Positions 39,680 to 52,700 are shown, counted from the first letter of the stretch. The stretch is DNA of 64,000 bases from Ichthyosporea sp. XGB-2017a (GCA_002811675.1 PDIM01000002.1:86303-150302); one strand, 5' to 3'. The notes: generated from the sequence alone by a model not told the origin. A program made the numbers and translations.

Positions 39680-41979
39680 TTACATACGTTCTACGTAGTT
39701 GGATGGAATCCATCCCGATTCCCCGTTACACTCTCCAAACCACCATTCGGCACCCTACAACCGGTTCAGTAAACAATAGCAGATGTAAGAACCACCTTTC
39801 CACGCAACTACAACTATACTCTCATAAAGTGTGGCCTATATGATGAATTATCTCTTTACTTACCTCATCTACATCGGTTATCCACACCTCGCTGCCCATG
39901 GTAAGAGACAGTTGAGTGTTATCAGTAGCTTGGTATTCATAAAGAACAACAGCCCAAACACCACTACCACTTCTACTTGCACTTCTTTCAAGCTCTTCGC
40001 TGGAAGACATCCCTGCTTGTCTTTCATGAGGTACTGTCTTTTGCATACTTCTACTTGATCCAGGGCGCGGAAGTGTTCTATGTTTATAGACTGATAGTTA
40101 AGAATATATTCATAACAAGTAATAAAACACTTCCAATTACTACCTACCTCGGCTTTACTTTTGGTTTTGTTTGAGCACCCTCACCTCCACCACTCTGAGG
40201 TCTTGAATTTAACACGGTTGGTGAACTACCGCCAGAGCGCAACGGAGGACGCAATGGTGCTGGGCGAGGGGGCGCAGAAATTTCTTCCTCTAAATGAGTG
40301 GGTATATCCGGGCGAGCGGGGCGTATTGGTACAGCGGGCTTTGGAGTGTCACTAAGAGAGCGAGTATGAGCCCCTCGAGGAGGAGGCTGAAGACTTCTCT
40401 CTTCAGAGCGATATCTGTGCCGGGAAGGGTTCTCTCCACTACTTGTTGCTACTGGTGGGGGTCTCCGTGGTCTTGGACTATGTTCTTGAGATGCATCACC
40501 GTGTCCATGAGAAGAAGCTCTAACATTTATCGGAGAATCCGAGGCATTCGAGGTAGGGCGTCGCGGAGATGGAACGGCAGCTCTCGGCCCTGAGCTCATG
40601 GGCGGGGGGGGTGCGGCCCTTCGGGTGGAGCGAGAAGACGAAATTGACGTGTATAAAACCTTGTTTGCTTCGAACACTTCATCAAAATGTTCCACTAGTT
40701 TCACTACCACTGCGCATTGCGATCCTGAATCTGCCATAGCCGCACTCAAGTCGTCCTCGTTTTCGGATCTAAGCAACGTAGGTCCAAATACTATTGCTAT
40801 GTTATTCACATGCATCTTGTTTTCATCACTGAAAGAGGCGACATACCGGAGATACGAAATAATATAGGAAAGGGTAGCATAATTACAATACGGTAGGCCC
40901 CCAAGAGCGGCTTTCAGGTTTTCCAAAGCGTGGGATTCATCTTTCACAGCATTGACAAAACGTTGGTATAGGTGTGGGGGGATCAAGGATGTCGGTAACT
41001 CCCGTAAATACAGCTTCAGACAGCCTGCCACAGCATGGACATCCCCATCTACCAGTTTTGCAACATCAGTGCCCTCGCCTTTCCCTGCTTTAGCTTCAAC
41101 AGCGTCAAAATGCCGCTTAACCTTCTTAATACTGGATGTACTCGCAGAAAGTCGGAAAATACCTTCTACAGGTGCCGCATTGTGCGAAACCAAGGAAGAT
41201 ATACAATCTACCACTACAAATGGTACAGCAGAACCATCTCCACGACTCTCGACATATTCCTGCAAGTCGCGCCCAAACACGACTGTACCCTTGCTTACTT
41301 CACTGAACGCTTCCACGTGAGGTAGAATGTCTTCCAGAAGCGACGCAGCCTTTGAATGGAAGGTTAGCTGAGCGCGCAAAAGTTGCACAAGTTCTCCAAT
41401 ATGATCTTCTTCCTTTGCAAAAAAGGCTGTAAGCATTTGTGAGGTAGCTTCGCTTTCAAGCTCAAAATCGCGTTTCGCTTGATGAAACGAATCAACTACA
41501 GATTCATTCTTATGACCTGCAGCCATCATTTTTTTTTTACACGAGTCCATTTCCGAAAGAGTTTTGTTCAATTTCTTTGTTTGTGAGTTTAAATGCTTAA
41601 TCTCGCCTTCTAATTTGGCCACTACAGGGCGATAGAAAGTTGTCTCCACATCCACGTCTCGATCAATGGAAAGCTCAGCAATCTTCTTCTCGACCCTGCC
41701 GCATTCCATCATCGCCCCTCCCAGATTAGGCACTGAACTAGCAATAATCCCCCCGTGATCCTGGAGAGTTGTAGCAAGATGCAGAAGAGGAGTCTTTTTC
41801 TGCCGCTTCTCCACACTATTTCCGGTACCCGAGTAGATTACATCTTCCCCTCGTTTCTTGATAGCCTTGTATGCGGTCTCTATAACCTCTAGTTTCTGGT
41901 CTAGTTCCAGTATCTCACGATCAAATACATCACTGCGCCCCTTCAGACGCGTGTGAGTGAGAACATCTAATTTCTTCAT
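39680..41979 (-). CDS. BAR-like / RhoGAP / SH3 protein
   Basis: Three exons (40148-41979, 39864-40077, 39680-39754), introns of 70 and 109 nt, 706 residues. A coiled N-terminal region (1-215) is BAR-like. The RhoGAP domain (about 235-430) holds the arginine finger in GIFRLSAS and the helix NNIAIVFGPTLLR. A Pro/Ser/Arg-rich linker follows. The SH3 domain spans both last introns: VVLYEYQATDNTQLSLTMGSEVW, then GAEWWFGECNGESGWIPSNYV. The order resembles RICH/ARHGAP17 with an added C-terminal SH3, or GRAF without PH. It should inactivate Rac/Cdc42-type GTPases at curved membrane. It faces ARPIN, a Rac effector, 55 bases apart. Confidence 0.85.
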
Positions 41980-42513
41980 GTAAGGAGAGTCTCTAGCAAT
42001 AGCAGGAGTAAGCAGGCATGCAGAGGACGGGGGGGAAAGAGAGAGCGAGATTTACAACACAAAGTGTGATTTATAACTACAAAAGCCACAGTCCACGGAC
42101 TTGAAGTGTTGTGGCCGCGGGTATAAATTATAATATGCAGGGCTAGGGGTACCAGCTACACGTGACAAGAAGGAGCCATCCATGGAAGTACTATATATAG
42201 CTAAGAGAGAGGAGTTGAATCAATTATAATGACCTTGACCCAATCACAGGCGAGAGAAATGGTGACCAAGAGTCCAGAAGCTTCTTTTGCCCTCGTCACG
42301 GTAATTTAAAGTGAAATTGTGTTATTGCCAATCGTCAATTACCTGACACGTCTAGTACGCCTTTCGAGTGTTTTTGTGTACATATATAAATGAGTGAGCC
42401 TCGTCGTAGAGCAAAGCAACTGTCCTGAGTATGATGTAAAACAGAAGAGAGGCTTTTGATTAATCAATTTATTCACAAGAAAAACAAAAATAACTAAAAT
42501 TTATGCAAAAAAA
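41980..42513. promoter_or_regulatory. Divergent promoter region, RhoGAP / ArsJ-like 2
   Basis: 534 bp. CCGCGG (42115-42120) followed by GTATAAATT, CACGTG at 42159-42164 and a TATATAAA box at 42383-42390, about 125 bases before the ArsJ-like start. No gene seen. Confidence 0.45.
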
Positions 42514-43914
42514 ATGGTGGCACAAACAATGGACCTCCAGCCAAATCAAGACAAGGATGGTAGTAATGTGGAAAAGTCGATTCCGAAAAAGTCGATTCCG
42601 AAAAAGTCGGAATATGCCATTTCGAATCTCTATGTCCTGGGACTGACCTTTTTACTATTTTCCATCACGGATGGTGCTATGCAAATGATCATCTTGTTCG
42701 AAGCCAATAGTCTTGGGTTTAGTGCCTTTGAGATTGCGCTTATGTTTGTACTCTTTGAATTTCTAGGAATGATCACAAATCTTTTTGGTGGTGTTATGGC
42801 GACCAAAATAGGATTGCGTGCTTCCGTCATTCTCGGAATGGTTGCTCAGTTGGGATGTTTGGTTATGTTATTGCCATTTAGAGAGAAAGAGTACTGGGAA
42901 GAATATCTTCACAACTCTGCCAGTATTGTTATATACATTATGTTTGCTCAAGGTCTTTCCGGCATTGCCAAAGATTTGGTGAAACTTAGTGGCAAGAGTG
43001 TCGTGAAGCTCGTTTTGCCAGAAGGAGACAACAAAAGACTAATGAAATATGCGGCACGTGTAACAGGGCTCAAAAATGAGATGAAAGGAGTGGGATTCTT
43101 TGTAGGAAGTTTGCTAATTACCTTTGCTAGCTTCTTCACCTCCCTTTTGGTCATTGGAGGCATTGTACTTGTCCTGATCCCACCTTGTCTCTTTAAAGTT
43201 CATACAGATATTGGAAAATCAAAGACTAGTATCGACTGGGCTGGTGTATTCAAAAAGGGAAAAAACTTTAACGTCCTCTGTGGAGCTCGCTTTTTTCTTT
43301 TTGGTGCAAGAGATGTCTGGTTCCAAACTGTTCTACCCATTTTCCTAAAAAATGTGGTTGGCTGGAGTCCCATTCTTGCTGGGTCAGTGCTGGGCTTGTG
43401 GACTATTGGCTATGGTCTGGTCCAAGGCTGGACAAACGAGTTGTTTTTGAAGCCTTTGGGTGTAAAGCAAATTAATGGCACGCATTTGCGCATTGCGATG
43501 ATCGTACTCTTGGTAATTTCCGCAAGCACGTCGTTCTCTATGAATCTTCTTCACTTGTACACAAATGTTCACATAATGGCATACACCTTGCTGGGGTTTT
43601 TGGTCATCTATGGTGTTTCTTTTGCAGTAAACTCTTCAGTCCACTCATACTTGGTGGTCCTTTATTCTTCTCGAGACAAAGTGGCTCAGAGTGTAGGATT
43701 CTACTACATGTCAAATGCAGCGGGAAGGATGGTTGGTAACTTGGTAGGGGGTTTGCTTTACACGTACTGGAATACAGAAAAAACAGAAGAAGCCTACTCC
43801 GAAGGCTTTGTCGCTACACTTTGGGGATCTACTTGTTTTATAGTACTGTCACTTGTTTTGACATTTTTCATTAGCAATACCACAGAAGAATGTGACAGTC
43901 ACAAGGATGACTAG
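42514..43914 (+). CDS. ArsJ-like MFS exporter, paralogue 2
   Basis: 466 residues, closely related to the 35984 gene along the full length. It shares FSITDGAMQMIILFEAN, MITNLFGGVMATKIGLRA, QGLSGIAKDLVKLSGKS, FLFGARDVWFQTVLPIFLKN and VVLYSSRDKVAQSVGFYYM. N-terminus shorter, with a tandem KSIPK repeat. Same inferred role, export of an arsenate-derived 3-phosphoglycerate ester, or of another organic anion. Its TAG stop at 43912-43914 touches the stop codon of MGMT on the other strand with no base between. The two copies, 5 kb apart in the same orientation, suggest a local duplication later separated by other genes. Confidence 0.75.
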   Translation: MVAQTMDLQPNQDKDGSNVEKSIPKKSIPKKSEYAISNLYVLGLTFLLFSITDGAMQMIILFEANSLGFSAFEIALMFVLFEFLGMITNLFGGVMATKIGLRASVILGMVAQLGCLVMLLPFREKEYWEEYLHNSASIVIYIMFAQGLSGIAKDLVKLSGKSVVKLVLPEGDNKRLMKYAARVTGLKNEMKGVGFFVGSLLITFASFFTSLLVIGGIVLVLIPPCLFKVHTDIGKSKTSIDWAGVFKKGKNFNVLCGARFFLFGARDVWFQTVLPIFLKNVVGWSPILAGSVLGLWTIGYGLVQGWTNELFLKPLGVKQINGTHLRIAMIVLLVISASTSFSMNLLHLYTNVHIMAYTLLGFLVIYGVSFAVNSSVHSYLVVLYSSRDKVAQSVGFYYMSNAAGRMVGNLVGGLLYTYWNTEKTEEAYSEGFVATLWGSTCFIVLSLVLTFFISNTTEECDSHKDD

Positions 43915-44415
43915 TTAAATCGGTTCCTCCTCCGAGAAATCAAAAATGACGCTTTCACGTTTGCCACATGACTTTAAATCAATAAACCCACTTTCATTAA
44001 ATTTAACCCCTTCATTTTTAAGAAGCTCTAATTTCCGGTTAATCTTATCCCCACTTCCCCATGTGCCACAAAAGCCACCAATATACAAGTCATTAGAGAC
44101 AACACGATGACACGGCACCCACGGGGCAAAGGGATTACGACGAAGACCTTGCCCAACTGCTCTAGGTGAACTTCTTAAATAAGCCGCCAGCAATTTATAT
44201 GTCGTTACCCTTCCTGCAGGAATCTTTAAGATCGCATCAAACACTCTCCATCGGAAAGGTGTCACTTTCTTGGGGGGCTCATTGGGTGTCGGTCTAGCAC
44301 GAAATAACTCCCGTTCATCCAGACTTTGCGGATATTCAATCTTCACCCCATCATAGCTGGGCAGCTGGTATGGATTTGCATCTTCATTCTTCTTCACATT
44401 AACCTTAACACCCAT
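43915..44415 (-). CDS. MGMT: O6-alkylguanine-DNA alkyltransferase (MGMT family)
   Basis: 166 residues. The helix-turn-helix (RVTTYKLLAAYLRSSPRAVGQGLRRNPF) carries the arginine-finger region. The active site VPCHRVV is intact, with the acceptor Cys, and is followed by GGFCGTWG. The protein removes alkyl groups from guanine O6 in a suicide reaction. The N-terminal domain is short, so the length is nearer to bacterial Ogt than to human MGMT (207). Head-to-head with NAMPT; a GC-rich block with GGCCC/GGGCC arms lies in the shared promoter near 44545. Confidence 0.88.
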   Translation of the reverse strand: MGVKVNVKKNEDANPYQLPSYDGVKIEYPQSLDERELFRARPTPNEPPKKVTPFRWRVFDAILKIPAGRVTTYKLLAAYLRSSPRAVGQGLRRNPFAPWVPCHRVVSNDLYIGGFCGTWGSGDKINRKLELLKNEGVKFNESGFIDLKSCGKRESVIFDFSEEEPI

Positions 44416-44711
44416 CTCTGTCTCAATCCTTGCTTCGTTTCTCTACTCTTTGCGGGACAATCACACAAACAGAAAACCACAAAAAGAATAGCTAAACCAG
44501 GGAGCTAAACAAAACTTTGTCCGCTAATAAAGCACGGCCCGCCCTGGCCCCCCGGGCCCCGGCGGCTTTTTTATTTTTTGGTTTCTGCTCTAGTCTGTAC
44601 ACGGCCTTGGGTAATGGACTGTGAATTTTAGAAACCACTTATCTGATTTGGAGAAACAAAGGAAGGGCGGAGATTTGCACAGTTGAGCTTGCTGGGAGTG
44701 AGACGTGAAAC

Positions 44712-46233
44712 ATGTTTGGTAACAATAATTTGAATATCTTGTACCTGACGGATTCCTACAAGGTTTCCCATCACCAGCAGTACCCACCCAAAACAGAAAT
44801 GGTGTACTCATACCTGGAGGCTCGTGGTGGCGAGCACAAGAATGTTGTATTTTTTGGTCTGCAGTATATTCTCAAGCGGTATTTTGTGGGAGAGGTGGTC
44901 ACGAATGCGATGATTGATGAGGCCAAGGAATTCTATCAAGCCCATTTTGGAAATACGAATATTTTTAACGAATGCGGCTGGCGGCACATTGTGAAGGAGC
45001 ATAAGGGAAGATTGCCTGTCAAAGTCCGAGCTGTACCTGAAGGAACGGTAGTGAACGTCAAGAACGCAATGCTTGTTATTGAAAATACTGATCCCAAATG
45101 CTACTGGCTTCCAAACTATATGGAGACTGTGCTTATGCAGGTCTGGTATCCCATAACCGTATGTACATATTCTCGAAGCATGAAACAAGAAATCAAAAAG
45201 TATATGGAGCTTTCTGCTGCTGATAGTATGGGCAACCTTCCCTTTAAACTGCACGATTTTGGTTATCGTGGGGTGTCGTCAGTGGAAACTGCAGCAATTG
45301 GTGGAGCAGCTCATCTGGTCAACTTTATGGGAAGCGATACTGTTGCTGGAGTAAAGCTGATTAGAGAGTATTACCAAGAACCCATGGCCGGTTTTTCCAT
45401 TCCTGCCGCAGAACATAGTACAATCACCTCATGGGGCAAAGAAAGAGAAATTGACGCGTGCAGAAACATGCTCGAGCAATACCCGACTGGGCTTGTGGCA
45501 GTTGTTAGTGATAGTTATGACATTTGGAAATGCTGTAGTGAAATTTGGGGAACTCAGCTTAAATCATTTGTGGAAAATAGAGATGGGACACTTGTTGTTC
45601 GGCCGGATTCTGGAGACCCGGCGACAGTTGTTCTGAAAGTTTTAGGCATTCTAGGAGACGCTTTTGGATATACTGTTAACTCTCAGGGATTCAAAGTCCT
45701 TCCGAGCTATGTCAGAGTCATTCAAGGTGATGGCATCCACATTGGCTCTTTGAAAGACATTTTGGAAAAGATGATGGAAGCAGAATGGAGCGCGGACAAT
45801 GTGGGGTATGGCAGTGGAGGTGCACTATTGCAGCGGCACACAAGAGACACTTGTAAATTTGCAATGAAATGCAGCTTTTGCATAGTTGATGGTAAGTTTG
45901 CTTTTTTGTTTTCTTTTTGTGTTTCATCCTTGTGTCTTTTTTTAACATCGTGTGTGTTTGGCTTTCGTTGCCCCTGTTACGACATGTACATTTATAGGCA
46001 AACCGGTCAATGTGTTTAAGGATCCCATCACCGATCCAGGTAAAAAGTCCAAGAAGGGCCGTCTCTCTCTTCAAAAGGGTAAGGATATCTATGGAAAGCC
46101 GTGCTTTGTCACTGTGGAGGAAACCCCTGCAGGGGCGAGTAGTGCAGATGATGAAATGGTAACCGTCTTTGAGAACGGAAAGCTCCTGGTCGACTATTCC
46201 TTTGCCGATATCCGAAAGAGGGCTGCTTTGTAA
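44712..46233 (+). CDS. NAMPT: Nicotinamide phosphoribosyltransferase
   Basis: Two exons (44712-45891, 45998-46233) with a 106-nt intron give 471 residues (human 491). The N-terminus NILYLTDSYKVSHHQQYPP is typical. Catalytic and binding sites are intact: DFGYRGVSS, MGSDTVAG (Asp), AAEHSTITSWG with the phosphorylated His, VVRPDSGDP and GYGSGGALL. It forms NMN from nicotinamide and PRPP, the NAD salvage entry step found in animals and some protists and bacteria instead of nicotinamidase. The splice site interrupts GK in IVDG-KPVNVFKDP with exact phase. Confidence 0.95.
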
Positions 46234-46662
46234 CTATGCAAGAAGATATCATTCACGTTGAGACTGGATAACAAGTTTGAATTTTAGTCTTGGAACAATA
46301 ACATTTTCCAGTTTAAACCGCACTACAAATAGCGAAAAGACAAACTTACCTCACAAACTTATGTAAAAGGGCAAAATATAAAAATATTCTGCCGCTTATT
46401 ATGGACTATGGTTGTTTATTTACAAAAATAAATCTATGATGTATCTCCATTCAATTTGAATTGTGCCAAATTTTATGTTTATTTTATAGAGCTTTTGAGT
46501 TTTGTTCCTTTGTTTTGTTTTTCTTGTTTTGTTTTTGATTTATTTCGCCATCCCTACTGGAAAAAGATTATTGTTGAACTTAAAAAGAGGAAATTGAATA
46601 TCTCGCATGGAAATTTTTAAAGGAAAAGGAATCAAAAGGGGACGCAAGAAGGACGAGTAAAT
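46234..46662. other. Intergenic, AT-rich
   Basis: 429 bp of AT-rich sequence with T-rich runs, holding the NAMPT 3' UTR and the promoter of the next gene. Nothing else seen. Confidence 0.4.
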
Positions 46663-48117
46663 ATGTATTACAACTCGCCCAATCTTATCAAGCCCTCGCG
46701 GGAGACCTTAGTTAGGAATCTTTGTCACCACATGCAGGATTATATTCTTGAAAACAATGTTCAGATTCAAGAGCAAAAAGGAAACTCAAAGAAGAAGACA
46801 ATTAAAAAGAAATCAGAACCAAACAAACAGAAAAGAAAAGGGGAAGCGAAAAAGCGTCGGCAAATGGACTATGAAATTTTAAAAGAGCAGCACGCTTTTC
46901 CACACCTCAAAGGAAAAAAAACTGCATTGAAACTGACGAGCACCTCACTGCTTGGCAAGAATTTAGGAGAATTTAGTACAAAGACTATGAAGAAAAAAAA
47001 AGTTCGCGTGGGGGCAGACGTTTGTAATCAGAAGATTATCCATGCAAAGCTATTAGAGAAAATCCATCCAGGAAATCACTTCTATTCGACAAAGGTGATA
47101 CCCACCGATGGAAAGAAGGCAGATGCTAATTCTAGGCAAAAGCCAAAAACCAAAATTATCGGAGAGTCAAAAGGGAATTTGCAACGAAAGGAAGAGTTTG
47201 CTAGAAAGGAGAAAGAGCCTCTTAAGGCAAAAGAAAGAGCGCTTCTCCGTCTAGAGGGGTATTCCCAAGGGTTAAAGGACGGAGTAAAATCCTTGGGATT
47301 GGGAGGTAAAGGGGAAGTAAAGTGTATAAAGGCATTGAATGAAATTGTTCGAAAAGAAAGAAACTTTATTCGAAGAAACCTTGTTGAGGGTCCAAAGGAC
47401 GGGGATAAAGCTTATGATCCTTTTGATTTTGAAAAGCCAAGTAGCATTTTACCGTTGTCGACCGGTTCAAGTTCCAATCTTTCATATGATTTGAAGACTC
47501 AATTCGATAATATGTATTTACAACTATCCGATGATGACGTAGAAGAAACAAAACCACCTAACAATGATTCTATAATGAAAGATGAAAACAGAGGAGATAA
47601 TGAGAAAGGGCATGACGATAACGAAGAAGAAGATAGAGTAGAAGAGGAAGATAATGAAGATGAGGGTAAAAAAGAAAAGGATGCGACTATAGAGAAAAGC
47701 CTAAGTCCCGTGAATTCAGGTGCACGGAGCCCGAAACATGCTTTGCAAAGACAGTCTTCAAGTTTATTGGAGGAAATTCAGTTTGAAGTTCTTAGTGAAG
47801 TTTTGCCTGTAGCGGAACTCCATAGAGAATTTAAAGACATCTATGATCCGTCTAATCAACCTGAACCTGATGAAATTGAACTTAGTTTAAAGCTAGTTGA
47901 ACCAAGCACAGAAGGACCCAATTCTCCGAGGATTGTAGTCGAAGAGGACCTTGGCCGTGATGAGACCCCAAAGGGGCATTTGAGGCCAGGCCTGGAAAGG
48001 CAAAGAAGCTCCCTACAGGAGGCACAATTTGACGTTCTCTCTGAATCCTTTGGTGAAGACAAAGCCAGAGAAATGCTTTCTGCGTACGAAGATCAAGTAG
48101 ATAATGAAGAGGAATAA
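46663..48117 (+). CDS. Unknown basic-to-acidic protein
   Basis: 484 residues, single exon, no family recognised. The first 230 residues are strongly Lys/Arg-rich (KKTIKKKSEP, KRKGEAKKRRQ), as in a nucleolar or chromatin protein. The middle is acidic (residues 305-345). The C-terminus holds two copies of a motif: 361-379 reads LQRQSSSLLEEIQFEVLSE and 444-461 reads LERQRSSLQEAQFDVLSE. The paired motif could be a short linear binding site. The RQxSS pattern fits a basophilic kinase site. The ATG at 46663 gives MYYNSPNL. Confidence 0.6.
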   Translation: MYYNSPNLIKPSRETLVRNLCHHMQDYILENNVQIQEQKGNSKKKTIKKKSEPNKQKRKGEAKKRRQMDYEILKEQHAFPHLKGKKTALKLTSTSLLGKNLGEFSTKTMKKKKVRVGADVCNQKIIHAKLLEKIHPGNHFYSTKVIPTDGKKADANSRQKPKTKIIGESKGNLQRKEEFARKEKEPLKAKERALLRLEGYSQGLKDGVKSLGLGGKGEVKCIKALNEIVRKERNFIRRNLVEGPKDGDKAYDPFDFEKPSSILPLSTGSSSNLSYDLKTQFDNMYLQLSDDDVEETKPPNNDSIMKDENRGDNEKGHDDNEEEDRVEEEDNEDEGKKEKDATIEKSLSPVNSGARSPKHALQRQSSSLLEEIQFEVLSEVLPVAELHREFKDIYDPSNQPEPDEIELSLKLVEPSTEGPNSPRIVVEEDLGRDETPKGHLRPGLERQRSSLQEAQFDVLSESFGEDKAREMLSAYEDQVDNEEE

Positions 48118-48496
48118 ATAGCAAAACCTCACAGACTGGTTTCCAAAAAAAATAAATAATTTATTCCAAGCAGTTCATTGCCAAAGCTTATCCGCAGCCA
48201 AGAAGCACGATCAGTCTACAGGAAACACAAAACCGCCCAAAAATTAAAAACAAAACTGAAGCGAAATCGCTGTTCCGGGGCAATTCTGAAAACAGTCTAG
48301 CCCACCCTCACCCACAATAGAATAAAAAGCAAGTCTCCTTCACAAACACTCGTTTTGTACACAAAAGTCATTACAACTTCAACATATATTAAGTCACAAT
48401 CACAACAGAAAAAGCTGGACAGACTCCCAAGTTCCTAACAGCTCTTTCTTTCTTCCTTGTAAATCTAAAGATTGTTTCAGATAATTCCCCAAAGCT
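48118..48496. other. Convergent 3' region
   Basis: 379 bp between two facing stop codons. AT-rich, with AATAAA-like sites on both strands. No gene. Confidence 0.4.
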
Positions 48497-49771
<1,275 letters not shown>

Positions 49772-52700
49772 CTATTTTATTTCATTCTTGGCTTCTTTGC
49801 TGCTAGTCTTTGTCAAATGCTTCTGCCTTGTTCGCATGCCTTTGATAGCTGCAACAGCCATGAGACCTGTTATCGCTGAGGGGCTGTTGGAGGTGCGTTT
49901 TGTTTTAAGAAGGTTAGTACCTATCCAGTCCTTGTCAGTAGTGGATGGATGTACAGGGGAATCGACAGTGAGAAGATCATACACGGGCATTGATTGGAAG
50001 ATGTTATCAGCCCGAACCTTTGTAGCATCTAAATGAGGTCGATTTTTAGATCTCATCATGTCCTTTTGTTTCTCGAAAAAGAATGTTTTTGAAGGTCTCC
50101 CTGTCCCGTTATCCCATTTTGCAACTTTAGATTGAGAAAGCTCAATGGGACGTTGAAATTTTCTCCATTTCGCATATGCTTTTCTACTGATTGCTTTCAG
50201 TAGTCTATTCTTTTTCTCGAGAAAATCCTCCAGGTCCTTTTCTTCCATATCTTTAGGATCCACGTCTGCTTGGATGAATTCAGAGATTTTTTCCTTGTTT
50301 ACCGTACTATCTGCCCATTTTTCCATTACCTTTTTGTAAATCTCTTCTTTTCGTTTAGTTTCTTCCACTTCAAGCTGCTTCAATCTTTCGCGTTCCAGTT
50401 CGTCCTCCTTTTCCGCTTCTTCTTTCTTCTCAAGCCATTTCTTGATATCTAGCGGCATTTCTTGCGGTACGGCCTCCCCGAGAACCCATCGCGTGTCCTG
50501 CCCAAATATTCCTAAAAATCCACCCTCCCTATTCCAGACACGGATGGACGCATCTGTTGAACCCGACAAAAGTAGGTCAAACCTTTTAGTGTAGGCCACA
50601 CTAACTACACAAGACATGTGACCTCTCCATGTAAGCTGAAGAGACACCATGCTTTTATAATCTGATTTGGGTGAGATTTTAAAGTTGTCGATATCATAGA
50701 TATAAATACATCCTTTTGTGTCTCCACCAAATAACCATCTGCAGTCGGGGTCCGTACAAATGGCAGATACTACCTCGTGCTCGTCACAATTAACGAATTC
50801 CGTAAGCATAGCACCATCGTTACTGTCCCAAAAACGTATATACCCATCTCCGTGACACGAGACAAGAGGGATTGTTCCCTTTGCTTTGGGATGTTCAGTC
50901 TCGTCTTCACAAAATTCAGGATAAAGAAACAATACTTTCTCGACGGATCTCAATTGATAAGTTTTTGATCCAAGATTGGGCTCCTTCATTTTCGCTTTTC
51001 GAAAGCCTGACTCAATGTTCCAGATAATAATTTCTCCATCACAGCTACATGAGGCCAACAAATTGGGAGGACAATATGCCATGGAAAGTATATCATCCTC
51101 GTGGCCTTTACATTGGTCTGCAAACCACTTTGGTGGTGCTTGCAAAGACGAGCTTGTTGATATCTCCCCGGGCAATGTACGCACTACCTCTAGCTCAAAG
51201 TTTTCATCCTCTCCTTCCATAAAAATGACAATCTTCCTATTCCATCCACATGCTGCGATATAGTTATTTGCAACTTGCTCTATATATAAAACATCTGTGA
51301 CCTCCAAGTCATCGTCTTTGATTAATTTTTTCAAAACTGCTCCGTTGTTGAAATTCCATAGCTTGATTTCTCCCTTTCTGCTCCCCGTAATAAGCCTTCG
51401 CTTTCCATTGTCAAAATTCATTGCAGTGATTTCCACGTCATCGTGGACGTTAGAGTACTGGAATGTCTTCTCTCCATTTTGAATATCCCACACTTTAATT
51501 ACCGAATCTTCGCACCCACTAACTACTTGGTGAAAGTTGGAGTTGTAGAGGGCTTTGCATATTGCTCTCGAGTGACTTTTTGGGGTGGTTAACTTAACAT
51601 CCGCCGACCGATGCATTGGCCATACGTCAATCATTCCTGAAGCAGTAAAGAGGCGGTTTCGATCCCAGTCAAAATACATCGTATTAATGCAGTCTTCGGG
51701 CCTATGTTTCACCTTATCTTGAATGGTCTGCAGACATTTATGCATTCTCATATCCCATATTTTAATAACTTTGTCAGTAGATAGGCTAATAATCTGGCTG
51801 TCTTTCTCATTAACTATAACATCCACGATAAAAGAATTATGGCCAGCAAGAACTGCTGCTGGCTTAGATAAAATATAAGGGTTCCAAATTCTAACCAGCT
51901 TATCCCTTCCACCTGTGACCAGAAAGTTGGGACGCTTGGAGTAATCAAAGCAACTAACCCCTTTGTGAATATTTAACCCGCGATTTTGCTTGCGTTCTAC
52001 GTCACCAATGACAACAGAGTTTTTGCTCGCTTGGGAGCACGAAATAAATCCCTTCATATCACTGCAGTACATTACTTTTTGTACCCAGTCTTGATGTACT
52101 TTTCGCTTAAAAAACCTTTTCCCAAACTGCGAAGGCTTCATGCTCAGATCCGCAGATTTATCATGAAAATCCAAATCAGATAGTTGAATGAAGTTGACGC
52201 ACCCAGCGTCATCACCTACAAGTAACAAGTCTTGTCTCACAGGATTTTCCTGATGGCTATTGACTATTACATGCTGGCCGAATGCCAGACACATTGGGTT
52301 GTTATCAAAGGGCTTAATGTGGAGAAGAGCCTGCTGCTTCATGGTTGTATCGTAAATAGTCACCTCCCTATTATCGGTAGCGACAGCAAGCTTATTCAGA
52401 CCATCCATGTAGGCACAATCAGTCATCCACGCAGGCGAGTGTCCTGCAGAACTTTTGGATTTGGGACTCTCTATCATTCTAGCCAACTGGAGATTCTCTG
52501 ACCACCAGCAAAATAAACCATCTCGGCTAACAGAGAGGTACTTCTTCTCTTTCGGGACATACAGCATGGTCTTTATCATTTCTTTGTGATGCCCTTGCTC
52601 ACGAGTTGATAAAGAGAATCTTCCATCGACCTCAAAAACATTGCTTACTGCTTCCTCCATCATTTCAAATTCAGCCTGTTTCTCAAGGACCATGTAGGTA

